Below are positions 1 to 6,269 of a stretch of 7,845 bases of DNA, one piece after another. Source of the stretch: Lachnospiraceae bacterium (GTDB lineage Bacteria > Bacillota > Clostridia > Lachnospirales > Lachnospiraceae); NCBI GenBank assembly GCA_014804225.1, contig JAAVAF010000102.1:1-7845 (forward strand), in the 5' to 3' direction. The notes beneath the pieces were generated by a model that was not told where the DNA came from, made no database searches, and saw only the letters and a list, made by a program, of their open reading frames with translations. Every line of letters begins with the position of its first letter. Positions within the stretch are counted from its first letter, which is position 1. The translations under genes and the position numbers were made by a program.

Positions 1-1
1 A

Positions 2-1525
2 AACCATAACATTCAGGTATTGACGCAAAAATTTCTGGAAATGGCCGACGACCAAAAGAGACAGGCAGCTTTGCAGCAGGCGGCAACAGAGCTTGTCCGA
101 GTACGTCAGGAATTGGAACGAAACTACGGAAATTACAAGGTAATTCGAGAAACCATGCTTGGCGTGTTACAGGCTACGGATTTAGCGCTTGTTAAAAAAT
201 CAACAATCTCAAGAGTTTCAGAGGAACTGATGCTTTCCACACCGAAATACTGGCTTGCACCATGTTTGGTTGCCGTTGCCGCATGGATCGGAAATGACAG
301 GGATTTAGCGCAGAGAGCGATTGAGGAAGCTGTAAGAAGAGATGAGGAACGGACTGCAATCACAATGGCGCTCATCTGCCGCAGAAATAACAGGGTACAG
401 ACGTGTTATGAATGGCTGTCCATCTATTTCTCTCATCAGAACGCGGCAAATTTTTCAGAAGGAAGTTTTGCATACATAGATGCCTACGTCAATGGCGTAT
501 TCGGTCCCGACAAAAAGCATATGTGCGACGATTATGTGATGCAGTGGATGAACGAGATCCGCGGCAACAGCAGCAATCTTGAGGCATCGCAGGAAAAAAT
601 CTGGAAAGAATATTGCAGCAGATTCAATTCTGATATTTCATACCTCTATCCGGATTTAGGAGATACCGTAGTAGAATATCAAAAGATTGATGAATATGTC
701 AGCAGAATTTTAGCGGTTGATTCCATTGCGGATAATCTGACGGGAATTAATAACGCATATATCGATCAGAACAGTCTGAAAGCAAAAATTGACAAAAGCT
801 TAATTCAACTAATCAGCAGATATAATGAAGACGAAGAACCGCTTCGAAAAGAAGAGAAATATTGGAATGCAGTGAAAAATTTCGATGGCGATAAAGAAGC
901 GGCGCAGCAGTCCATTATCAAAGCAGAACAGAAACGGAAACAACGGACGCTGAATTTGGTTGAGCAGATGTCAAATGTGATTCTGACGGAGGAAGACACC
1001 TCTCCTTCGGAGCGAAAGACAGCGGTTTCCTTTTTAAGCGGATATATTCGGAAAGGATTTCAATCATATATTACTGAGAAGAAAGAGGCATTTCCAAATC
1101 AGATTACGATGAATGTTGACGGTTGGACAGGCGCTTCTGAGGACGGAAGCAATGCGGAGGAGCTTTGCAGGGCTTTTGAAAGCGAGATGGCAAATCGACG
1201 TGCGGCAGAAATTGAAAAAGCAAGTCGAAGCAACGAGAAAGCAATGCAGATTGGGGCAATCGTACTGGCAGTTCTTGGTGTACTGGGGCTGTTTACAGTA
1301 ACAGCATTGGGAGTTCTTTTACTGGCTGGAGCCGCAATCCTTGCTTATTTCTCTTTCAAGACAAAAAAGACAACCGCAGAAAAGATAGAGGCAATCGAAC
1401 AAGATTATGCAAATCGTATTGTAAAAGGAAAAGCAAAAATCAATCAGACAACATCGCAATGGAAAGAAGCCAAAAATGTTGTATATCAATTTGAGAGCAA
1501 TCCGATTAGAGAGATTATTGCATAA
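2..1525 (+). CDS. Unrecognised helical protein with C-terminal membrane hairpin (5' end outside window)
   Basis: The frame is open from the left edge, and the first in-window start candidate, a TTG at 20, has no ribosome binding site, so the gene almost certainly begins upstream; about 507 residues are visible. The protein is mostly charged helix, with Gln/Arg-rich coiled-coil-like sequence near the visible N-terminus. Bases 1250-1357 encode about 36 hydrophobic, Gly/Ala/Leu-rich residues, long enough for two tightly turned membrane helices. About 55 charged residues follow, ending in REIIA. Charged helices on both sides of the hairpin suggest a membrane-anchored scaffold or membrane-remodelling protein, with most of the chain on one side. 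No nucleotide-binding loop, protease or nuclease motif is visible in this portion. A 54-residue acidic protein is encoded 43 bases downstream. I do not recognise the family; the missing N-terminus could hold the informative domain. Confidence 0.85.
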   Translation, partial: NHNIQVLTQKFLEMADDQKRQAALQQAATELVRVRQELERNYGNYKVIRETMLGVLQATDLALVKKSTISRVSEELMLSTPKYWLAPCLVAVAAWIGNDRDLAQRAIEEAVRRDEERTAITMALICRRNNRVQTCYEWLSIYFSHQNAANFSEGSFAYIDAYVNGVFGPDKKHMCDDYVMQWMNEIRGNSSNLEASQEKIWKEYCSRFNSDISYLYPDLGDTVVEYQKIDEYVSRILAVDSIADNLTGINNAYIDQNSLKAKIDKSLIQLISRYNEDEEPLRKEEKYWNAVKNFDGDKEAAQQSIIKAEQKRKQRTLNLVEQMSNVILTEEDTSPSERKTAVSFLSGYIRKGFQSYITEKKEAFPNQITMNVDGWTGASEDGSNAEELCRAFESEMANRRAAEIEKASRSNEKAMQIGAIVLAVLGVLGLFTVTALGVLLLAGAAILAYFSFKTKKTTAEKIEAIEQDYANRIVKGKAKINQTTSQWKEAKNVVYQFESNPIREIIA

Positions 1526-1548
1526 ACTTGCAATCCAAGTCTGCAAGT
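1526..1548 (+). promoter_or_regulatory. Intercistronic hairpin just before a ribosome binding site
   Basis: ACTTGCA (1526-1532) and TGCAAGT (1542-1548) are perfect 7-bp inverted repeats around a 9-base loop. The hairpin begins right after the upstream stop codon and ends two bases before the ribosome binding site of the next gene. No T-run follows, so it is not a standard terminator. It could adjust translation of the small gene or protect a processed mRNA end; that role is inferred. Confidence 0.45.
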
Positions 1549-1550
1549 AG

Positions 1551-1557
1551 AAAGGAG
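1551..1557 (+). promoter_or_regulatory. Ribosome binding site of the 54-residue protein
   Basis: AAAGGAG lies 11 bases before the ATG at 1569 and is the main support for calling this short gene real. Confidence 0.7.
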
Positions 1558-1568
1558 TCGTTTATAAA

Positions 1569-1733
1569 ATGGAAAATAAATTTGATGATGATTTTGACGA
1601 ACTCGAGCTGATGTTTGGACAAGATGAGTCGGATATTCAAAAAATGGAAAAAGTCGTTTTAACACAGAATCTTGAGGGATTTGCAAGCTGTTTCCCGGAA
1701 TGGGATCTGCATCCTCCCGTAAAAAGATCGTAA
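1569..1733 (+). CDS. Small acidic protein, 54 residues, unrecognised
   Basis: The ATG at 1569 is preceded by AAAGGAG (1551-1557) at an 11-base spacing, and the reading frame ends with TAA at 1731-1733. The N-terminal half is strongly acidic (MENKFDDDFDELELMFGQDE). The C-terminal third is different: aromatic and proline-containing, with FPEWDLHPP followed by the basic end VKRS. There is no signal peptide or membrane helix, so it is probably cytosolic. It lies 43 bases after the membrane-hairpin gene and before the terminator at 1747-1794, so the two are likely co-transcribed, with this gene last. An acidic body plus a distinct short tail suggests an adaptor or binding partner, possibly of the upstream protein; this is inference. 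It is short but supported by its ribosome binding site, its position and its terminator. Confidence 0.7.
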   Translation: MENKFDDDFDELELMFGQDESDIQKMEKVVLTQNLEGFASCFPEWDLHPPVKRS

Positions 1734-1746
1734 GATAAACCCGCTA

Positions 1747-1800
1747 AAAATGACAGTGTCAAAGAGGCGCATCTCGCTTTGGCGCTGTCATTTTATCTTT
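1747..1800. terminator. Strong, probably bidirectional terminator between convergent operons
   Basis: Bases 1747-1764 pair with 1777-1794 in an 18-bp stem (two G-U pairs when read as RNA of the plus strand) around a 12-base loop. The plus strand continues with TTTTATCTTTTTATT. The minus strand has five T residues at its own 3' side of the stem. It sits 13 bases after the plus-strand small gene and 20 bases past the end of the minus-strand permease gene, so it can serve both. Confidence 0.88.
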
Positions 1801-1814
1801 TTATTCTCATAATC

Positions 1815-3020
1815 CTATTTCGCTTTTACAAACCCTTTCCGAATCAACAGCAATGCTGCACTCCCAATCACAGCATATACAATCACCATCATCCCCACAT
1901 AGGAAATCACGCAATCTCCCACAGGATAACTTACAAACGAACCAAGCATCTTTTTAAAATCCATCACTCTGACAGGAAACAGATAATTAATATGATTCCA
2001 CAATCCGCTCTCCTTACTCATCGGAAAGAATGCGGGGGCGATCAGAATCGTAACGCCAATCACCAACGTTGCAAGTGAGGATCGCAGTCTTGCCGAACAG
2101 CATAACAGCACAAGTGCAAACGCTAATCCAATCAAAAGAACGATTGCAAAGGTTCCCAGACAAACCTGTCCGACAGACAAATTATAAGGAATCACGGAAT
2201 TCCACAACTGCACAGGCAGAGCCGCCCCCGTAAACCCCAAGAGCAGACCGATCACACCCACTCCTGCCAAAATTCCGACAGACAAATATCCCACCGTAAA
2301 AAGCACCGTCACAGCAATTTTGGACCAAATCAATCGGTCTTTTCCATACTTCGTCGTAAGAAGCAGCAACGCCGCTCCCGACTCATATTCCGACGAAAAA
2401 ACAGAACTTGTGCATATGATAATCACAAACCACAGATAAAATCCGATTTCAACTGTATAGAGAACTGAATTCATAACACTCATACTGCCCCATCGAAACG
2501 GCGTAATCGTATCCTCTGCTTTCCGAATCCAATATGCTTTTTCCGATTCTTTATAATTCCCATAGGAAAAATCCATATTCAAATAATCCGTAATTTTCTT
2601 CATGCGCTGTTCATAAAAGCGTGCTCCCCCCGTTAAATCGACCGCATTCAACGCATTTCGATCCATAATATCCGCTCGCATATCCGTATAATTTTTCACT
2701 GCAAAATAAAATACATCTCCCAGCGGGCGAATGACTTCCGAATACGCATCATCGCTCTCCAAATTCATATGATAGCTCTGTATCTCACTGATCAGCTGCG
2801 TCATATATTCCTCGGAAATCACATCTGTCTGCTTTGCCGTTCGTTCCTGATCAAGACGATACGCTGCAATTCCCGCAATATAACTGTCCGTCTTTTCATC
2901 ATAAATACTCTCCTGAGTAATATAATTAAATACGCATACTCCAATCAAGAGATACCCCAACAGCATCGCCGCCACATTCAATCTGCGTTCAAAAATCTTC
3001 TTCCACTCAAACCACATCAT
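1815..3020 (-). CDS. ABC-2 type transporter permease
   Basis: Membrane component of an ABC transporter, paired with the ATPase encoded just upstream. Residue numbers count from the ATG at 3029. About six membrane helices are visible, near residues 18-36, 186-209, 237-266, 284-311, 318-337 and 372-396. A long polar segment of about 150 residues between the first two is probably extracytoplasmic. The cytosolic segment around residues 211-238 (SSEYESGAALLLLTTKYGKD, then WSK) matches the conserved Glu-Gly-Leu-Thr-Lys pattern after the second helix of ABC-2 permeases, the likely contact with the ATPase. An ATG at 3029 also opens the frame but abuts the AGAGGGGG at 3030-3037; the ATG at 3020 has a 9-base spacing and is preferred, with the adjacent ATG at 3017 also possible. 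The gene overlaps the ATPase gene by 14 bases, implying coupled translation. Substrate unknown. By position it is equivalent to YxlG of the Bacillus subtilis sigY operon. Confidence 0.9.
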   Translation of the reverse strand: MMWFEWKKIFERRLNVAAMLLGYLLIGVCVFNYITQESIYDEKTDSYIAGIAAYRLDQERTAKQTDVISEEYMTQLISEIQSYHMNLESDDAYSEVIRPLGDVFYFAVKNYTDMRADIMDRNALNAVDLTGGARFYEQRMKKITDYLNMDFSYGNYKESEKAYWIRKAEDTITPFRWGSMSVMNSVLYTVEIGFYLWFVIIICTSSVFSSEYESGAALLLLTTKYGKDRLIWSKIAVTVLFTVGYLSVGILAGVGVIGLLLGFTGAALPVQLWNSVIPYNLSVGQVCLGTFAIVLLIGLAFALVLLCCSARLRSSLATLVIGVTILIAPAFFPMSKESGLWNHINYLFPVRVMDFKKMLGSFVSYPVGDCVISYVGMMVIVYAVIGSAALLLIRKGFVKAK

Positions 3021-3777
3021 ACCCTTCATCCCCCTCTGAAAAATAAAACATATAAAGCTTTTCCAAATTAAATGGTTCTCTGCTCTCGGAATGCATCACC
3101 TCGAAGTAATGCTTTTTCAGCGTTTCCAATGTTCCCTGCGCAATAAACTGCCCCTGCTTCATCAGAAAGATCCAGTCCGCAATCTCCTCTACATCCGACA
3201 CAATATGCGTGGAGAGAATGACAATTCTGTCTTTTCCAAGCTCTGCGATCATATTGCGAAACCGTACCCGCTCCTTCGGGTCAAGCCCCGCCGTAGGCTC
3301 ATCCAAAACAAGAATCTTCGGATCATTTAACAACGCTTGCGCAATCCCCAACCGCTGCCGCATTCCGCCGGAAAACGTCTTTATCTTATGCCGCATCTCA
3401 TTTGCAAGTCCCACCTTCTGCAAAAGTGCCTTACTCTGCTGCTTTGCATATCCGCGGTCCAGTCCCTTCAAAGAGGCAATGTAAAGCATAAATTCCATCG
3501 AAGTAAAATTCGGATAGTATCCAAAATCCTGTGGAAGATACCCGAGTAAATCTCTGTACCGTCCCCCCATATCCCCAATTACTTCCCCATCAAGCCGAAT
3601 TTCTCCGCTGCTGATCTCGGCAATCCCGCAAACCATGCGCATCAGCGTTGTTTTTCCTGCACCGTTTGCACCGAGTAAACCATATACGCCCTCTTTTAAT
3701 GTTGCACTCAAACGGTCTACCGCAATCTTGTTCTTATACTGTTTTGTCACGCGATCCAGTATCAATTCCATTCCCAC
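3007..3777 (-). CDS. ABC transporter ATP-binding protein
   Basis: Cytosolic ATPase that powers the permease encoded next to it. All hallmarks are visible: Walker A GANGAGKTT (residues 36-44), Q-loop Gln83, signature FSGGMRQRLGIAQ (135-147), Walker B ILVLDEP (155-161), D-loop AGLD and the H-loop histidine His191, so it should be active. The C-terminal NLEKLYMFYF segment is of the kind that ends many ATPases paired with ABC-2 permeases. The start is ambiguous: GGAGG (3784-3788) is 6 bases from a GTG at 3777 and 12 bases from an ATG at 3771, which would begin MELILDRVTKQY as in typical relatives; the two differ by two residues. Thirty-two bases separate it from the membrane-protein gene upstream. 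By position it is equivalent to YxlF of the sigY operon; the substrate (peptide, antimicrobial or lipid) cannot be read from the sequence. Confidence 0.95.
   Translation of the reverse strand: MGMELILDRVTKQYKNKIAVDRLSATLKEGVYGLLGANGAGKTTLMRMVCGIAEISSGEIRLDGEVIGDMGGRYRDLLGYLPQDFGYYPNFTSMEFMLYIASLKGLDRGYAKQQSKALLQKVGLANEMRHKIKTFSGGMRQRLGIAQALLNDPKILVLDEPTAGLDPKERVRFRNMIAELGKDRIVILSTHIVSDVEEIADWIFLMKQGQFIAQGTLETLKKHYFEVMHSESREPFNLEKLYMFYFSEGDEGYDVV
3030..3037 (-). promoter_or_regulatory. Ribosome binding site of the permease
   Basis: AGAGGGGG lies inside the end of the ATPase gene. It touches the ATG at 3029 but is 9 bases from the ATG at 3020, which favours the later start. Confidence 0.5.
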
Positions 3778-3809
3778 ATCAATCCTCCATTAAAATAGAA
3801 TGTATGTTT

Positions 3810-4577
3810 TTAGGCAATTTGTTCAAATCCCGACAACTTATGATGCAGACAGACAAACTGCCGAATGCCAAACACGATCCCTACAGCACACACAACACAC
3901 CAAATCCTAAAATAATTCGGCTGAAACAACCCAAAATACCTTGTATTTCCAACCAAAGCCAAAACAACTGCCAATCCGTAAACGCCAATCACAGCATTCC
4001 GTAACAGTTCTCCCTGGCAATGCTGCATCAATTTCAGCAAAACGCCCGTTATCAGAAACATCGGCGTAAAACCATAGACAAGAAGCTTCCCTATTTCCGA
4101 ATCCAAATGCGCCCTCAAAGCTAAAATGCATCCTAACAAAATCATCGAATGAAACACGCACAAAACTGACATTCTTGTCATAATTACACCTTGCAATGAA
4201 TATTTCGTGGCATACTCAATCTCCAACATACTTCTTTGATACACCTTCGTAATCTCCTCAACCGTAAGCAACACAAGAATCGGCGGCATCAGAGAAAGCA
4301 ATACAAAAGCTCCGTTTCCCTCCACTCCGGAGAGCCAAGATTCTCCATGCCGCATCAGATACCAAAACAACACAATCCACAATGCTTGCCAAATCAGACA
4401 ATATCTTCCAAGATATCCTATCTGCTCTAAGATAAAGTCCCATAGCGTTCCTCTCGTACGCGACTTAGACGCTATTTCCAAAAGTGCTCTAATGCGCTCC
4501 TCTTTTTCCTCCGGCAAAATCTGCTCACATACCGCTGCATATTCTCTTAATCTTTTTTCAATCGCTCTTTCTTTCAC
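3810..4577 (-). CDS. Six-helix membrane protein, probable partner of the ECF sigma factor
   Basis: Residue numbers count from the TTG at 4583. The first 55 or so residues are charged and helical, without a signal peptide and so probably cytosolic. About six membrane helices follow, near residues 60-77, 91-108, 134-157, 165-187, 196-213 and 224-241. A conserved-looking loop between helices 2 and 3 contains LEIEYATKYSLQGVIMTRM, a pattern I associate with clostridial membrane proteins encoded next to ECF sigma genes (from memory). The TTG at 4583 touches the GGAGG at 4584-4588; the GTG at 4577 has the ideal 6-base spacing and is chosen. The gene overlaps the sigma gene by 20 bases. There is no His/Cys zinc motif of the classical anti-sigma type. 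A sigma-restraining or sensing role is inferred from the cytosolic N-terminus and position; it could instead be an extra transporter subunit. Confidence 0.88.
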   Translation of the reverse strand: MKERAIEKRLREYAAVCEQILPEEKEERIRALLEIASKSRTRGTLWDFILEQIGYLGRYCLIWQALWIVLFWYLMRHGESWLSGVEGNGAFVLLSLMPPILVLLTVEEITKVYQRSMLEIEYATKYSLQGVIMTRMSVLCVFHSMILLGCILALRAHLDSEIGKLLVYGFTPMFLITGVLLKLMQHCQGELLRNAVIGVYGLAVVLALVGNTRYFGLFQPNYFRIWCVVCAVGIVFGIRQFVCLHHKLSGFEQIA

Positions 4578-5025
4578 GCCCAACCTCCATTTCCGATAAC
4601 AACTCCAATCCCTTTTTTACCCTGTATTTTGCTAACGAAAGGCTAATATCCAAAACAGCCGCAATCTCCGGATAGTTCAAATTTTGAAAATACCGCAGCA
4701 CAACTGCTTCCCGAAACGCTTGTGGCAGACTCATCACCATCTGCCTGACAATTACGAATTCTTCCATACACTCGTCCCCCTCCTGTTCCGGAAGCTCTTC
4801 CATAAAAATCGGTTTTTTCTTTTTGTAATAGTCCCTGCACTTATTTTTTGCAATCGTATAGAGGTAGTTTTTTGCCTTGCTCATATTGCGCATTTCGGCA
4901 TAATGCCCGATAAAACTTGCAAACGTATCCTGACACAAATCCTCCGCCAAAGCACGACTGCCTACACAATGAAAGCAGTAATGAAAAATTGCGTCATAAT
5001 ACTGCCGTATGATTTTTTCAAGCAT
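4558..5025 (-). CDS. ECF-type RNA polymerase sigma factor
   Basis: Predicted 155-residue sigma-70 family factor of the extracytoplasmic-function group, directing RNA polymerase to a small set of promoters. Region 2 is visible as LAEDLCQDTFASF followed by the -10 recognition segment NYLYTIAKNKCRDYYKKK. A short acidic linker follows, then region 4 with LPQAFREAVVLRYFQNLNYP and a helix-turn-helix ending LSLAKYRVKKGLELL. There are no region 1.1 or region 3 domains, and the length is typical. The frame is open to 5076, but the ATG at 5025 has GGAGG (5034-5038) at an 8-base spacing, and its product begins MLEKIIRQYY, a normal sigma start; the 17 extra residues would be translated promoter DNA. It is the first gene of a four-gene operon with a membrane protein and an ABC transporter. 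The sigY operon of Bacillus subtilis has comparable order, but orthology is not shown. Confidence 0.95.
   Translation of the reverse strand: MLEKIIRQYYDAIFHYCFHCVGSRALAEDLCQDTFASFIGHYAEMRNMSKAKNYLYTIAKNKCRDYYKKKKPIFMEELPEQEGDECMEEFVIVRQMVMSLPQAFREAVVLRYFQNLNYPEIAAVLDISLSLAKYRVKKGLELLSEMEVGRERKSD
4584..4588 (-). promoter_or_regulatory. Ribosome binding site deciding a GTG start
   Basis: GGAGG lies inside the sigma gene end. It directly abuts a TTG but is 6 bases from the GTG at 4577, so the GTG is the likely start of the membrane protein. Confidence 0.7.
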
Positions 5026-5033
5026 TCCTCTTC

Positions 5034-5040
5034 CCTCCTT
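5034..5040 (-). promoter_or_regulatory. Ribosome binding site of the sigma gene
   Basis: AAGGAGG with GGAGG 8 bases before the ATG at 5025 fixes that start and rules out the longer frame from 5076. Confidence 0.8.
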
Positions 5041-5045
5041 TATCC

Positions 5046-5077
5046 TATATAACGAATAAAATATGAAAAAAGTCAAA
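5046..5077 (-). promoter_or_regulatory. Candidate promoter of the sigma-ABC operon
   Basis: Read on the minus strand, TTGACT (5071-5076) is 18 bases from TTATAT (5047-5052), acceptable as a housekeeping promoter. The same bases also give TTTGAC, a T-run, 17 bases and CGTT (5051-5054). That layout resembles ECF promoters, which use an AAC-type -35 and a CGT-type -10, although the -35 core here is GAC. The operon may therefore be autoregulated. The -10 region is about 20 bases before the sigma start codon. Confidence 0.5.
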
Positions 5078-5114
5078 CTTTTTTATATTTTCATAAATTT
5101 CTTTCTCAAACACA

Positions 5115-5152
5115 AAAAAGGACATATCCGCCAATACAGATATCTCCTTTTT
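5115..5152 (-). terminator. Rho-independent terminator after thioredoxin
   Basis: Bases 5115-5128 pair with 5139-5152: 8 bp, one C-C mismatch, then 5 bp, around a 10-base loop. On the minus strand the stem ends in TCCTTTTTTG. It lies about 50 bases past the thioredoxin stop and before the sigma promoter, isolating the two minus-strand units. Confidence 0.8.
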
Positions 5153-5201
5153 ATCCTAGTCCTCAAAAAACTGCTTTGTGGCATTACAATTTCCACAAAC
5201 C

Positions 5202-5516
5202 CTACGCTGTATGCGCATTGATAAATTCTTTCAACTTCTCCCTTGACTGGAAACCGACACTCCTGTCGGCAACTTCTCCATTCTTAAAAATTACAAGCGC
5301 GGGAATATTCTGAATCCCATATTTTAACGCAAGCTCATCATTCGCGTCAACGTCCGCGTTGAAAAAATCAAGCTTTCCCGCAAGCTCGTCCGAAATCTCC
5401 TCAAGCACGGGCGCAAGCATCTTACAAGGTCCACACCATGTCGCGGAAAAGTCTACCAATGCAAGACCACTTCCTAACGCTTCGTTCATATCATTATTTT
5501 CGATTTTCTTTACCAT
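5202..5516 (-). CDS. trxA: Thioredoxin
   Basis: Small cytosolic dithiol-disulfide oxidoreductase that keeps protein disulfides reduced, recharged by thioredoxin reductase. Counting from the ATG at 5516, the 104-residue product is full length. It has the active site WCGPC at residues 27-31, the preceding VDFSAT strand, the buried Asp22, and the cis-proline at Pro72 in NIPALVIFKNG. Alanine follows the cis-proline, where many thioredoxins have threonine. The frame stays open back to a TTG at 5549, but those residues would be translated from the ribosome-binding region. GAAAGGAG (5529-5536) lies 12 bases before the chosen ATG, a long spacing. It is the last gene before the terminator at 5115-5152 and 86 bases after the helical-protein gene, so it may be read with that cluster or from its own promoter. 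The symbol is given for the family; several thioredoxins may exist in the genome. Confidence 0.93.
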   Translation of the reverse strand: MVKKIENNDMNEALGSGLALVDFSATWCGPCKMLAPVLEEISDELAGKLDFFNADVDANDELALKYGIQNIPALVIFKNGEVADRSVGFQSREKLKEFINAHTA

Positions 5517-5527
5517 GTTAATATCAT
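5510..5527 (-). other. Five-codon mini reading frame overlapping the thioredoxin start
   Basis: On the minus strand, ATG ATA TTA ACA TGG TAA begins one base after the ribosome binding site and stops just inside the thioredoxin gene. The spacing is too short for efficient initiation, so translation is doubtful; noted because it could couple to or compete with the real start. Confidence 0.2.
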
Positions 5528-5588
5528 GCTCCTTTCTGCTTTGTGACAACTGCTTGTCCTATTCACTACACCCTTTTTTCCATCATAA

Positions 5589-5604
5589 AATAACATTTGT
5601 TATT
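5589..5604. repeat. Perfect 7-bp palindrome at a gene end
   Basis: AATAACA (5589-5595) and TGTTATT (5598-5604) flank two T residues. It overlaps the stop codon of the helical-protein gene and lies about 70 bases before the thioredoxin start. With no T-run it is not a convincing terminator; it could be a repressor site for a thioredoxin promoter, which is inference. Confidence 0.35.
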
Positions 5605-6202
5605 ATACTTCAGCAGTTTCCTCGCTTGCTGCATCAATCGGTGCAAGCTCCTCGGGTACGCCAATTGACGTTTCCGCATTCTCTGCCTTGCCTTCAGGGT
5701 CATATTTCTTCTTCTCTTCTTCATCCCCCCAAAGAGAATCATACTCTTCTTTCTTTTTCTTATTCATTTTATTGAGCATTGCAAGATTTTTTACTGCCAA
5801 ATAGAGATCCATGCTGTAGTCCATGACCTTTTTCTCATCGGTTGGCGGCACCTTCGCACCCTTTCCGATGCGCCTTGCGACCTCCATAATCTTACTCATC
5901 TCCAAAGCAGAATCTTCCGCCGCTTCTTTTTGCTGCTTTGACGCCTCCGCATTATAGACAGACCAATACTGCTGCATCAGTCGGTCAAGAACTTCCTGAT
6001 TTTCGTCAAATTTTTCGTTCAGCCCGCCAATCGAAACTTCTAAAGTCGCCGCCTCATTCGCATAAACTTTTTTCTGCTCCGGATCAAAAGTCGTTTTCAT
6101 CTTCTTTTCCAGCGCTTCCTTGCGCTCTGTAAGCTCCTTGCGCTGCTGAATGATCGTTGTCCGCTGCGCACGGTACAATTTTTGCGCTTCTCCTACTTTC
6201 AT
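5603..6202 (-). CDS. Unrecognised helical protein with acidic tail, 199 residues
   Basis: There is no signal peptide or membrane helix, so it is probably cytosolic. Residues 1-110 are long charged helix, coiled-coil-like, with many Gln, Lys and Glu. A distinctive patch, ARRIGKGAKVPPTDEKKVMD, lies near residues 109-128, followed by YSMDLYLAVKNLAMLNKM and a lysine run. The last 45 residues are acidic and probably disordered. The gene follows the paralogous acidic-tailed coiled-coil gene with a gap of about 50 bases, so they are probably one transcript and may form a complex. GAAAGGAG (6216-6223) is 13 bases before the ATG at 6202 and only one base from an in-frame ATG at 6214; the former is preferred, giving MKVGEAQKLY. 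I recall similar patches in clostridial hypothetical proteins but know no function. Confidence 0.82.
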   Translation of the reverse strand: MKVGEAQKLYRAQRTTIIQQRKELTERKEALEKKMKTTFDPEQKKVYANEAATLEVSIGGLNEKFDENQEVLDRLMQQYWSVYNAEASKQQKEAAEDSALEMSKIMEVARRIGKGAKVPPTDEKKVMDYSMDLYLAVKNLAMLNKMNKKKKEEYDSLWGDEEEKKKYDPEGKAENAETSIGVPEELAPIDAASEETAEV

Positions 6203-6215
6203 ATGAATAACCATG

Positions 6216-6223
6216 CTCCTTTC
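6216..6223 (-). promoter_or_regulatory. Ribosome binding site of the 199-residue helical protein
   Basis: GAAAGGAG is one base from the ATG at 6214 and 13 bases from the ATG at 6202. The same 12 bases, GAAAGGAGCATG, precede thioredoxin, where the working ATG is also about 12 bases away. Confidence 0.55.
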
Positions 6224-6228
6224 GCCAC

Positions 6229-6269
6229 CTGCAAATTTGTGCAAAGTCTGCCCGCTATTCCTCTATCTG
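6229..6269 (-). repeat. Copy 1 of a 41-bp repeat across a gene end and intergenic gap
   Basis: It matches 7458-7498 at 38 of 41 positions. It covers the last codons and TAG of the upstream gene plus 26 non-coding bases, of which 24 match. It contains the palindromic core CAAATTTG. It marks tandem gene duplication and may carry an RNA element. Confidence 0.85.

Noticed and set aside
2..1525. Bacterial dynamin-like protein
   Set aside because: The membrane hairpin between charged helices is suggestive, but no GTP-binding loop is visible in this part; left as a possibility only if the missing N-terminus has one.
1779..2078. 99-codon plus-strand frame after the terminator
   Set aside because: It begins inside the terminator stem and runs antisense to the permease; it is a shadow.
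3810..4577. Classical zinc-binding anti-sigma factor
   Set aside because: No His/Cys zinc motif is present in the N-terminal segment; only position and topology support a sigma-partner role.
5026..5076. N-terminal extension of the sigma factor
   Set aside because: It would translate the promoter and ribosome binding site; the ATG at 5025 has the correct spacing.
5359..5775. 138-codon plus-strand frame across the thioredoxin and helical-protein region
   Set aside because: It is antisense to two well-supported genes, its product is a Ser/Leu/His-rich low-complexity chain, and no ribosome binding site fits.
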